The notes below the pieces were generated by a model. It saw nothing but the letters and a program-made list of their open reading frames with translations. It was not told the DNA's origin and ran no database searches. Position numbers and translations under genes: made by a program. A stretch of DNA of 64,000 nt, from assembly GCF_000334895.1 (NCBI RefSeq), contig NZ_BAFM01000017.1:1-64000 (forward strand), written 5' to 3'. Below, one piece after another: positions 53,534 through 61,250 of this stretch (positions are counted from its first letter, which is position 1; each line of letters opens with the position of its first letter). The DNA is from Halococcus agarilyticus. GTDB taxonomy: Archaea > Halobacteriota > Halobacteria > Halobacteriales > Halococcaceae.

Positions 53534-53985
53534 TTCCCTGCGCTCGTGCGGATGTCGTCCCACTTGCCGCGCTCTTCGAGGCGCTGCTGGAGCTCGTCGG
53601 CGTAGCGCTGGGTCAGTCGCTCGGCGGCGTCGATCCGCTCCTGATCGGTGCCGCCGTCGCCGTCCATCCCGAGCGCGCTCTTGATCGAACCGAAGACCCC
53701 GCCATCGTTACTGTTTCCACCGGAGCCCTCGCCGCCCATCGCGCCCATTCCACCCATCCCACCGCCGACGTTGTCGAGCTCGGGCATGATATGGGGAAGG
53801 TTGTCGGTGTTCGCGACGAGGCGATCCTGGCCCTCTGCCGACCCTTCGACCTCGAACTCGACGGCGGTCATGATGAGCCCCCACTGCTGGCGGGAGAACT
53901 GGGAGTTCTCGACTGTCGAGGCGAACTCCTGGTCGACAGCCATTCGATCGCCGGCGATCCTGTCGCTCCACTCGCGGTCGCTCAT
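53530..53985 (-). CDS. haloarchaeal DUF5799-like protein
   Basis: 151 aa. N-terminal DREWSDRIAGDRMAVDQEFAS and FSRQQWGLIMTAVEFEVEG; then a Gly/Met-rich linker (GGGMGGMGAMGGEGSGG) and a C-terminal helical part. From memory this matches DUF5799, a haloarchaeal family of unknown function. ATG 53985 is chosen; the upstream in-frame extension runs into a repeat element. Confidence 0.75.
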   Translation of the reverse strand: MSDREWSDRIAGDRMAVDQEFASTVENSQFSRQQWGLIMTAVEFEVEGSAEGQDRLVANTDNLPHIMPELDNVGGGMGGMGAMGGEGSGGNSNDGGVFGSIKSALGMDGDGGTDQERIDAAERLTQRYADELQQRLEERGKWDDIRTSAGN

Positions 53986-54064
53986 GATCGGGGTTGGAGG
54001 GGGGTGCGTATCAGGCTTCCGTGCGTGGCGATGCGGGTGCGGTGGCGGTGCGGGTGCGGTGCCT

Positions 54065-54458
54065 GGCGGATGAAGGGCGAGGTCCGCTCTGCGGCTCGCG
54101 GGTCGCGCTGTTCCCCGCTCGCTTGTTCCGAGGTACTCGCTTCGCTCGCACCTCGCGTTCGAGGGCTTCGGCGGTGCTGTGCGGTTTGCAGTCGCGGAGA
54201 GATAGCATCCACGCGAGCGAAGCGAGCGTGGTTCACCGCGAGCGAGGCCGATGGCCGAGCGAGCGGGTGTTTTTGGTCCACCGGAAGACGCTTCGCGTCT
54301 TCCGAGCTGCTTGAAAACGCGAAGCGTTTTCAGCATCACGAAACGCCGGAGGCGTTTCGGTTGACTTCGTTCGCTTCGCTCACGAAGACAGGGTTTTGGA
54401 CGGGGTCCGAGGCGAGCGACCGTGGGGAGCGAGCCGAGAGCCCCGTGTGAAAAAGTGG
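54065..54458 (+). repeat. left copy of a 394-bp inverted repeat
   Basis: 394 bp, the reverse complement of 57108-57501 with the same length. I found one substitution and one inverted five-base loop when comparing the two. It is built from small palindromes such as ggaagacg-cttcg-cgtcttcc and gaaaacgc...gcgttttc. It lies between DUF5799-like and HTH-CBS genes and ends 13 bp before the TATA-like box of the latter. Frames within it are unrelated to known proteins. Confidence 0.9.
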
Positions 54459-54499
54459 GGCTCCGGAAGGTTTTTGATTACCCGTGGTTATCACCGGCT

Positions 54500-55042
54500 A
54501 TGGAGCTGCCGACGCCCGACGACCTCCGGGAACGCCGTCACGAGGTCGATCTCACTCAGAGCGCGCTCGCCGAGCGGGCGGGGGTCTCCCAGCCGTTGAT
54601 CGCGCGGATCGAGAGCGGTGACGTCGATCCGCGGCTTTCGACCCTCCGGCGGATCGTGACCGCGCTCGACGCCGCCGAAGGCGGGATTCGCCGTGCGCGC
54701 GACCTGATGGGCGAGTCGGTCGTCCACGTCGCACCCGACGACAGCGTCCGGGAGGCGATCGACCGGATGGGCGAGGCGGGGTACTCCCAGCTCCCGGTGG
54801 TTCACGACGAGTACCCCGTCGGGATCATTTCCAATGGCGACATCCGCCGCTCCGGCACCGACGACGCCGCCGAACTCCCGGTGGCCGACGTGATGCGCGA
54901 GTCGATCACGACCGTGGCTCCCGACGCGACGCTCGACGCGGTCGATACCCACCTCGATCACCACGACGCGGTCATCGTGGTCGAGAGCGGCCGGATGGCG
55001 GGGATCATCACCGAGGCCGACGTGGCCGCTCACCTCTCCTGA
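54500..55042 (+). CDS. HTH and paired-CBS-domain regulator
   Basis: 180 aa. An Xre-type helix-turn-helix (about 5-60, DLTQSALAERAGVSQPLIARIESGDVDPRLSTL; the recognisable core is QSALAERAGVSQPLIARIE) is followed by two CBS units (about 68-180) with VHVAPDDSVREAIDRMGEAG and DHHDAVIVVESGRMAGIITEAD. CBS pairs bind adenosyl ligands such as AMP, ATP or SAM; it probably adjusts transcription to nucleotide state. A TTTTTGA box is 26 bp upstream of the ATG. Confidence 0.9.
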   Translation: MELPTPDDLRERRHEVDLTQSALAERAGVSQPLIARIESGDVDPRLSTLRRIVTALDAAEGGIRRARDLMGESVVHVAPDDSVREAIDRMGEAGYSQLPVVHDEYPVGIISNGDIRRSGTDDAAELPVADVMRESITTVAPDATLDAVDTHLDHHDAVIVVESGRMAGIITEADVAAHLS

Positions 55043-55118
55043 GACACCCACATTTCCGAGGAGGGGTATCCTCGCGCTTGCTGCGCTCGCGCTGCGGGTA
55101 CCCCTCCCCGCAAAAATC

Positions 55119-55327
55119 TGGACTAAAAACACCCGCTCGCTCGGCCATCGGCCTCGCTCGCGGTACGGTCGCTTACACCAACTACAACCGCAAAGCGGGC
55201 CTCGCCCTCGATCCACCGAGGAACCGCACCGCAACCACACAGCACCGCCGAAGCCCTCACCGCGCGCTCCCTGCGGTCGCTACTCACTCGGCCTTCGGCC
55301 TCGTTCGCGCGGCTCGCCCTTCATCCG
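55119..55327 (+). repeat. diverged third copy of the 394-bp repeat
   Basis: Segments aaaaacacccgctcgctcgg (55125 onward), cacagcaccgccgaagccct (around 55238) and ctcgcccttcatccgcc (55311-55327) occur in the same order as in the right copy, separated by unrelated or decayed DNA. Orientation is the same as 57108-57501. It is flanked by further short palindromes (ggagagc-aac-gctctcc near 55330). It occupies most of the gap between the HTH-CBS and UPF0212 genes. Confidence 0.7.
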
Positions 55328-55429
55328 CCAGGAGAGCAACGCTCTCCTGAGCCTCGGCTCACTTCGTTCGCCGAGACGCCAGGCCCGCGCCGCTCCGCAC
55401 CGCTACCGCCCAACGCGGCGTACCGAGTC

Positions 55430-55792
55430 CTACGCTTCCTCGTCTTCCGGATCGTGTTCGATGGTCTCGACGATGTCGAGCGGCACGTCACGGAGCGCGC
55501 CGCCGACCTCGCTTTTGGCGATCCGCTGGGCGTGCTCGCGGCCGTCGGCGTTGAAGATCTCGATTTCGAGGACGAGGCCCACGATCGCGGTCCCGGCGGC
55601 GACGAACGCCGAGTCGAACGGCTCGCCGCAGGCCGGACAGCCGGTCGCGCCGACGTCGACCTCGACGTAGGACTTGTCGCGCTCGTTGAGTCGCTTGCCG
55701 GCCTCGCTGACCGCGACCCCGATCGCGTCGTCGACGTCCTCCACGTCCCGAACCAACCACGCCGCCTCCAGCGCCACGAGATAGTCGCTCAT
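55430..55792 (-). CDS. UPF0212/DUF555 family protein
   Basis: 120 aa. Family phrases LVALEAAWLVRDVEDVDDAIGVAVSEAGKRLN and the CxxC pair in TGCPACGEPF (zinc-ribbon-like) followed by AGTAIVGLVLEIEIFNADGREHAQRIAKSEVG are visible (quoted parts are separate stretches). A highly conserved euryarchaeal protein of unknown function, possibly zinc-binding. Confidence 0.92.
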   Translation of the reverse strand: MSDYLVALEAAWLVRDVEDVDDAIGVAVSEAGKRLNERDKSYVEVDVGATGCPACGEPFDSAFVAAGTAIVGLVLEIEIFNADGREHAQRIAKSEVGGALRDVPLDIVETIEHDPEDEEA

Positions 55793-56137
55793 ACCTCGCG
55801 TGCGTCCCGCGGCGTGACGTGCCTTGTGGTTCCACCGCCGGACGCGACACCCTCACGTGTGGCGTGTCGACCCATTCCATACCCAGTGCGGACCCGATCG
55901 GTGGCCCCGAGGACGACCGCTCCGGCGCGCACGTGAGCGCGATGCTCCGCATAAGTTATCGTGACGACAGCGGTGATCTACCGAGGTAATCCGGGTCGCG
56001 ACAGCGAAAACCGTCTCTGGTTGTGGTAGAAGACAAGTACCGTTGAATCGACAGACGGCAGCGGTGTCTTCCGATCCACCGGCGTGTGACGACTCGAAAC
56101 GGTTATATAGGTCTCCGTCGCCCCGTCGGGTGACGCC
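55793..56137. other. intergenic region between UPF0212 and the 57-aa membrane protein
   Basis: No gene supported. It holds the upstream signals of UPF0212 (minus strand) and a clear TATATAG box (56104-56110) about 30 bp before the ATG at 56138. I see no repeats matching the inverted-repeat family. Confidence 0.5.
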
Positions 56138-56311
56138 ATGATCGAACGGCTGCGCCGCACGACCCTGTTCGCCGCGTACCAGACCGCCCTCGCGCTCGGC
56201 ATCGTCACCTTCCCGCTCGCGCTGCTCACCGAGCGAGTCGGACTGTCCCTCCCGATCGACACGCTCGTCGAGCGGCTCGGCGAGGCCCACGAACGCGCGA
56301 CCGACACGTAG
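56138..56311 (+). CDS. 57-aa single-pass membrane protein
   Basis: A basic start (MIERLRRTTLFAAYQ), one hydrophobic helix (TALALGIVTFPLALL), then VDTLVERLGEAHERATDT. Too short for a domain call. A TATATAG box at the right distance upstream supports expression. It sits 80 bp before psmB, which has its own promoter. Confidence 0.65.
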   Translation: MIERLRRTTLFAAYQTALALGIVTFPLALLTERVGLSLPIDTLVERLGEAHERATDT

Positions 56312-56391
56312 CTCCGATCGCCGATTCGTTTCGAGTCGGCAATCCGTCCGTGAAAGACTGGCTTTATCAGCGTCCGGGCCGAACGCGGCGT

Positions 56392-57105
56392 ATGCCTCAG
56401 CTTCCCGACGGCCAGGAGCTCTCTCTGCCCGGTCAGCAGACGACTGATGGTATCTACGAGCCCGAACTCGGTTCGCTCCCCGAGCCCGATATGGACAAAG
56501 GGGAGATGACGAAGACCGGCACGACCACCGTCGGCCTCACGACGAGTGAGGGGGTCGTGCTCGCCACCGATCGCCGCGCGAGCCTCGGCAACATGGTGTC
56601 GAGCAAGCAGGCTCAGAAGATCGCGGAGATCCATCCCCGCGGCGCGCTCACCATCTCCGGTGCGGTCAGCGCGGCCCAGGCGCTCATCAGCAACCTCCGT
56701 GCGGAAGTCGACCTCTACGAGGCCCGTCGCGGCGAGGAGATGAGCATGCAGGCGCTCTCGACGCTCACCTCGAACTTCCTCCGTAGTGGAGCCTTCTTCA
56801 TCGTCCACCCGATCCTCGGCGGTGTCGACGACGAGGGAAGTCACATCTACAGCATCGATCCCTCGGGCAGCGTCATGGAAGAGGATTACAACGCCACCGG
56901 CTCGGGCTCGCCGTTCGCCTACGGTGTCCTCGAACAGCAGTACGAGGAGGGCCTGAGCAACGACGAGGCCGAGACGGTCGCCGCACACGCGGTCAAGAGC
57001 GCGGTCGAGCGCGACACCGCCAGCGGCAACGGCATCATCGTCTCCACGATCACCGACGAGGGCGTGACGACCGACGAGTACGAGAGCATCGACCAGGTTC
57101 TCTAA
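56392..57105 (+). CDS. psmB: proteasome beta subunit
   Basis: 237 aa. A 43-residue propeptide ends at ...TKTG and mature Thr44 begins TTTVGLTTSEGVVLATDRRAS, the catalytic N-terminal Thr; Asp and Lys of the active site are in TDRR and the ISGAVSAAQ region. It forms the inner rings of the 20S proteasome with an alpha subunit not encoded here. TTTATC is 27 bp upstream of the ATG. The 394-bp repeat begins three bases after its stop, with a CTTTTTC run that may terminate transcription. Confidence 0.96.
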   Translation: MPQLPDGQELSLPGQQTTDGIYEPELGSLPEPDMDKGEMTKTGTTTVGLTTSEGVVLATDRRASLGNMVSSKQAQKIAEIHPRGALTISGAVSAAQALISNLRAEVDLYEARRGEEMSMQALSTLTSNFLRSGAFFIVHPILGGVDDEGSHIYSIDPSGSVMEEDYNATGSGSPFAYGVLEQQYEEGLSNDEAETVAAHAVKSAVERDTASGNGIIVSTITDEGVTTDEYESIDQVL

Positions 57106-57107
57106 GA

Positions 57108-57501
57108 CCACTTTTTCACACGGGGCTCTCGGCTCGCTCCCCACGGTCGCTCGCCTCGGACCCCGTCCAAAACCCTGCCTTCGTGAGCGAAGCGAACGAA
57201 GTCAACCGAAACGCCTCCGGCGTTTCGTGATGCTGAAAACGCTTCGCGTTTTCAAGCAGCTCGGAAGACGCTTCGCGTCTTCCGGTGGACCAAAAACACC
57301 CGCTCGCTCGGCCATCGGCCTCGCTCGCGGTGAACCACGCTCGCTTCGCTCGCGTGGATGCTATCTCTCCGCGACTGCAAACCGCACAGCACCGCCGAAG
57401 CCCTCGAACGCGAGGTGCGAGCGAAGCGAGTACCTCGGAACAAGCGAGCGGGGAACAGCGCGACCCGCGAGCCGCAGAGCGGACCTCGCCCTTCATCCGC
57501 C
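57108..57501 (+). repeat. right copy of the 394-bp inverted repeat
   Basis: Reverse complement of 54065-54458; the pair encloses 2.65 kb with the HTH-CBS, UPF0212, 57-aa and psmB genes. It starts immediately after psmB and fills the space before the surface protein gene. Hairpins with TTCG-type loops (for example gaaaacg-cttcg-cgttttc) recur through it. Confidence 0.9.
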
Positions 57502-57578
57502 GAGGCCCGCCACCGCAACCGCCCCAGCCGCCGACCGGCAGCGACGCGCCTTTGCCGTCCACCGTCGAACGTGCGTCC

Positions 57579-58469
57579 ATGCGACGGATCGTCGCCGTTG
57601 CGGTGTGCTGCGTTCTCGTGGTCGGAGCGACGCCAGCGAGCGCCCACGGCCAGCACCTCTCGGCGGACGCACAGTACGCCGAGAACGGCACGGTCGTGAT
57701 CGAGTCGCTGTTCACCGCGACCGGCGGCTTCCTCGTGCTCCACGCCGACGACGGGGGCGAGCCGGGCGCGCCGATCGGCCACGCACCGATCGAGTACGGC
57801 TACGAGACCGGACTCGCGGTGAACGTCAGCGACGACGCCTGGCGAGACTGGAACGGCTCGAAGACCGTCTGGGCGGTGCTCCACCTCGACGACGGTGACG
57901 GCGCGTTCGAACCGGCCGACGACGAGCCGGTACCGGCCTTCGGCGGCAACGCGAAACAGTCGTTCGTCGTCGGCAAGCGCGCGAGCGGTCAGGCGAGCGT
58001 CGTCGCGTCCGGGTTCGGTAGCCAGCCCACGAACGGCTCGGTGACGGTCGAGCGGGTCGCGCTCGGCCGCGACGGCGCGGTCGTCGTGCGCAGCGATCAG
58101 GATGGCGAACCGGGCGCAGTCGTCGGCCGCACCGCACTCGACGCCGGCGTCCACGAGAACGTCACCGTCGATCTCGATCCGTCGTACTACCGCGACCGGG
58201 ACTCGCGCTTCGGGCTGTGGGCCACCGTCGCGGAGCGTGACTCGCCGATCGTCGTCGACGGCGCGCCCGTCGCCAGCGAGTTCACCGTTCGAAAGGCCGG
58301 CGACGAGCCCGGAGCCGGCGCGACGACGACCACGGCGACGAGCGCCCGGCCCACGAGTGGGGCGAGCGACGCATCGGCGACCGAGGGGTCGGGCTTCGGT
58401 CTCGTGGCTGGCGTGCTCGCGGTCGCCGCGGTCGCGGTCCTCGCATCGGCTCGCAGGCGACGGCGGTAA
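57579..58469 (+). CDS. DUF7282-like surface protein with C-terminal membrane anchor
   Basis: 296 aa. Signal peptide (about 1-22, ending ASAHG), then two similar domains (about 30-140 and 145-245), each with the pattern FLVLHADDGGEPGAPIGHAPI / VVVRSDQDGEPGAVVGRTAL. A Thr/Ser-rich stalk precedes a PGF-CTERM-like end: GSGFGLVAGVLAVAAVAVLASARRRRR, i.e. a hydrophobic helix and Arg cluster. It is likely displayed on the cell surface. Function unknown. NxS/T sequons suggest it is an AglB substrate. Confidence 0.8.
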   Translation: MRRIVAVAVCCVLVVGATPASAHGQHLSADAQYAENGTVVIESLFTATGGFLVLHADDGGEPGAPIGHAPIEYGYETGLAVNVSDDAWRDWNGSKTVWAVLHLDDGDGAFEPADDEPVPAFGGNAKQSFVVGKRASGQASVVASGFGSQPTNGSVTVERVALGRDGAVVVRSDQDGEPGAVVGRTALDAGVHENVTVDLDPSYYRDRDSRFGLWATVAERDSPIVVDGAPVASEFTVRKAGDEPGAGATTTTATSARPTSGASDASATEGSGFGLVAGVLAVAAVAVLASARRRRR

Positions 58470-58537
58470 ATCGGCCACCAGGCGGGTTCGACGCCCGTAC
58501 CAGAACGGGCTTTTGGCTGTAGACCGTAGTTCGGCCG

Positions 58538-59848
58538 ATGCCGCCCAGCCTCGATCGTGACCTGTCGAGACGTGAGTTCGGCAAGGCCGCCGTCGCGCTC
58601 GGCGGGGCGAGTGCGCTCGCGGCGTGTCTCGACCGCTTCGGCCAGGAAGAGCAAGAACCCGTCCCGAGCGGCGTCGCCAGTCTCGAACAGCTCCCGACGC
58701 GCCAGCACGCGTGGCGCGACCACATCCGGCTCGACGACCATGGAAATTCGCTCCTCCCGCGCCACCAGATCCTGCTCTATCTGAACCTCGATGCGGACGG
58801 TCCACCCGGTGCGGACGCCCGCAACACCGTTTCGGCGGCACTCTCGACGCTCGACGAGGCCTACGAGCGGAGTCACGAGGGACTCATCCACTCGATGGCG
58901 TACTCGCCGGCGTACTTCGATCGGTTCGAGTCGTCGCTGCCCGACGATCTCGACCTCCCGCCGCCACGCCGGCTCTCGGCGTTCGAACAGCCCGATCTCG
59001 ACGATCAGGACGCCCTGCTCCACCTCGCGAGCGACCGCCCCGAGGTGGTTCTCGAAGCCGACGAGGCGCTCACCGGCGACCGCGAGACCGCGAACGGCGT
59101 GGCCGTCGACGCCAGCCTCACCGACGTCTTCTCGGTCGATGCGCGCCGGACGGGGTTCATCGGCGCGGGGATGCCCGCCGAGCGCCAGGGGAAACTCGAA
59201 GGCATCCCCGACTCCGGGCCGGTGCCCGAAAAATCGCCGCTGTTCATGGGCTTTCAGGCGGGCTTCCGGAAGAACCAGGCGAGCGAGGACTACGTCACCC
59301 TGAAAGACGGGCCGTTCGCGGGCGGCACCACCAAACACGTCTCGAACATCCGCCAGCGCCTCGACGACTGGTACGGCGAGCAGGACTTCGACGAGCGCGT
59401 GATGGAGATGTTCTCGCCGACGCACGCCGAGGAGGGTCTCGTCGAGGGCGTCGGCAACAGTCTGGGAGCCGACAACGGACTCACCTCCGCGATGATCGAG
59501 AACACCGACGAGGCGGCCCGCGAGTTCGGTCGCGTCGGCCACGCCCAGAAGAACGCACGCGCGAACCGCGATCCCGACGGCAACGTCCGACTGCTGCGCC
59601 GGCACTTCGAGTCGACCGACGACGACATCGCGAGCCTCCACTTCCCCACCCTTCAGCGCGGGATCGGCGAGTTCGAAGCGGTACGAGAAGCGATGAACGG
59701 TGCGGACCTCACCGAGCAGACACCGGCGGTCCGCCAGCGGGTCAACAACGGTATTCTGGAATACATCTTCGTCGAGCACCGTGGGAACTTCCTGGTGCCG
59801 CCGATGGATCTGCGCGTGCTGCCGACACCGACCGGAGCGAACCGCTGA
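58538..59848 (+). CDS. Tat-exported lipoprotein of the Dyp-type-peroxidase-like haloarchaeal family
   Basis: 436 aa. Twin Arg11-Arg12 (SRREFGKAAVA) and lipobox cysteine Cys30 (ALAACLDRF) show Tat export and lipid anchoring. The body has FMGFQAGFRKNQASEDYV, GHAQKNARANRDPDG and the final EYIFVEHRGNFLVPP, reminiscent of Dyp-type heme peroxidases, but the GxxDG motif and a definite proximal His were not found. I recall this as a haloarchaeal DUF7405-type family; heme binding is unproven. Confidence 0.7.
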   Translation: MPPSLDRDLSRREFGKAAVALGGASALAACLDRFGQEEQEPVPSGVASLEQLPTRQHAWRDHIRLDDHGNSLLPRHQILLYLNLDADGPPGADARNTVSAALSTLDEAYERSHEGLIHSMAYSPAYFDRFESSLPDDLDLPPPRRLSAFEQPDLDDQDALLHLASDRPEVVLEADEALTGDRETANGVAVDASLTDVFSVDARRTGFIGAGMPAERQGKLEGIPDSGPVPEKSPLFMGFQAGFRKNQASEDYVTLKDGPFAGGTTKHVSNIRQRLDDWYGEQDFDERVMEMFSPTHAEEGLVEGVGNSLGADNGLTSAMIENTDEAAREFGRVGHAQKNARANRDPDGNVRLLRRHFESTDDDIASLHFPTLQRGIGEFEAVREAMNGADLTEQTPAVRQRVNNGILEYIFVEHRGNFLVPPMDLRVLPTPTGANR

Positions 59849-59908
59849 CCGACACGAGCGACGATTCCACATCGGTCAAATCGACTCCGAGTTCGACGCC
59901 GAGCGGGC

Positions 59909-60919
59909 TCAGTCAAGTTCGAGATCGCGAACGGCGACACCGGAACCGTCCTCGACGTGGCCGACCACGCGCCCGTCGGTCGCGTCGGCGAGACGCTGGG
60001 CGTCGTCGGGCGCGAGCGCCGCGACGAACCCCATCCCCATGTTGAACGTCCGGTACAGCTCCTCGCTTCCGACGTTGCCCGCATCCTCGACGAACTCGAA
60101 GACGTCCTGGACGGGGAGTGGATCGGTGATCTCGTAGCGGAACGCGCCCATTCGCGAGAGGTTCGTCCAGCCACCGCCGGTGACGTGGGCGGCGGCGTGG
60201 GCCGCGTGGTCGTGGAGCGGGTCGAGCAGATCGGCGTAGATCCGGGTGGGTTCGAGGAGTACCTCGCCGATCGTTCGGTCGGGATCGGACGGGAACGGAT
60301 CGGTATACTCGCCAGCACGGGTGGCGGCCTCGCGCGCGAGCGTCAGCCCGTTCGAGTGGATCCCCGACGAGGGGAACCCCACGAGCGCGTCGCCGGCCTG
60401 GGCACCGTCGAAGAGGTCCGACTCCGCCGCGAGCCCGGCACACGTTCCCGCGATGTCGAGGCCCCGGATCACCTCGGGCATCACCGCGGTCTCGCCGCCG
60501 ACGAGGGCGACATCCGCGCGCTCGGCTCCCGCAGCGAGGCCCTCGCCGATCGCGGCGGCGGTCGCGTCGTCCGGCTCGTCGACCGCGAGGTAGTCGACGA
60601 ACGCCACCGGCTCGACCCCGGCGGCCACGAGGTCGTTCGCGTTCATCGCGATGCAGTCGATCCCGACCGTGGAGTACTCGTCCATCGCCTCGGCGACGAG
60701 GAGTTTGGTGCCGACACCGTCGGTCGCGAGCGCGAGATACCGGTCGCCGAGATCGACGAGACCGGCGTAGTCGCCCTCGATCTCCCCGTCCGCGTCGCTC
60801 CCCACTGCCCCGACGAGCGCCGCGGTCGCGGCCTCGCTCGCTTCGATGTCGACGCCCGTCTCGGCGTAGGTGAGCTCCTCGTCGGTGTCCGCTGGCGACT
60901 CGTCGGACTCCTCGGTCAT
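59909..60919 (-). CDS. purM: phosphoribosylformylglycinamidine cyclo-ligase
   Basis: 336 aa AIRS synthetase. An acidic N-terminus, then TYAETGVDI, ATDGVGTKLLVA, IAMNANDLVAAGVEPVAFVDYL, VGGETAVMPEV, FPSSGIHSNGLTL and HVTGGGWTNL, all PurM signatures. It makes AIR from FGAM in purine synthesis. A CTTTTGTC box ~26 bp upstream of ATG 60919 supports the start. Confidence 0.95.
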   Translation of the reverse strand: MTEESDESPADTDEELTYAETGVDIEASEAATAALVGAVGSDADGEIEGDYAGLVDLGDRYLALATDGVGTKLLVAEAMDEYSTVGIDCIAMNANDLVAAGVEPVAFVDYLAVDEPDDATAAAIGEGLAAGAERADVALVGGETAVMPEVIRGLDIAGTCAGLAAESDLFDGAQAGDALVGFPSSGIHSNGLTLAREAATRAGEYTDPFPSDPDRTIGEVLLEPTRIYADLLDPLHDHAAHAAAHVTGGGWTNLSRMGAFRYEITDPLPVQDVFEFVEDAGNVGSEELYRTFNMGMGFVAALAPDDAQRLADATDGRVVGHVEDGSGVAVRDLELD

Positions 60920-61250
60920 GGCGGAAGCGGCGCGGAGCGTGGACAAAAGCCCACCGGTGGAACGATCGTGATACCGTTCGTCGAGCGATTCGCTTCCCCG
61001 GACGCTATCGAGGGTTTTGAGCGGTGGCGCGCGGGAGCGCGCCATCAGCGCGCGACTCGCGCGAGGGATGAGCGAGTGATGCGAACGAAGTGAGCGAACG
61101 AGTGAATCGGCTGGGGAGGGTGTGGCCTGCGGGCTCGGTTGTGACGAGATTCGTTCCGACCGTATCGGCTGTCCTCGCCGAACACTGTCGTGCTGGTGTC
61201 TCTTTTTGTCCGAACGAGTGGTCGATAGATGTGATGCAACTGCCGGCCGG
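60920..61250. other. intergenic region upstream of purM
   Basis: No gene supported. It has the purM promoter (near 60945) and a short cluster of Arg/Glu-coding-like palindromic words (gcgagggatgagcgagtgat, gaacgaagtgagcgaacg, about 61055-61105), similar to units of the inverted-repeat elements near psmB. Otherwise nothing recognisable. Confidence 0.5.

Noticed and set aside
54065-57501. Insertion sequence (transposase-carrying) bounded by inverted repeats
   Set aside because: The enclosed genes are ordinary chromosomal genes including psmB and no transposase frame is present; the repeats are far longer than IS ends.
57285-57578. N-terminal extension of the DUF7282-like protein into the right repeat
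   Set aside because: Sequence identical in reverse to the left repeat, highly basic; the signal peptide begins at 57579.
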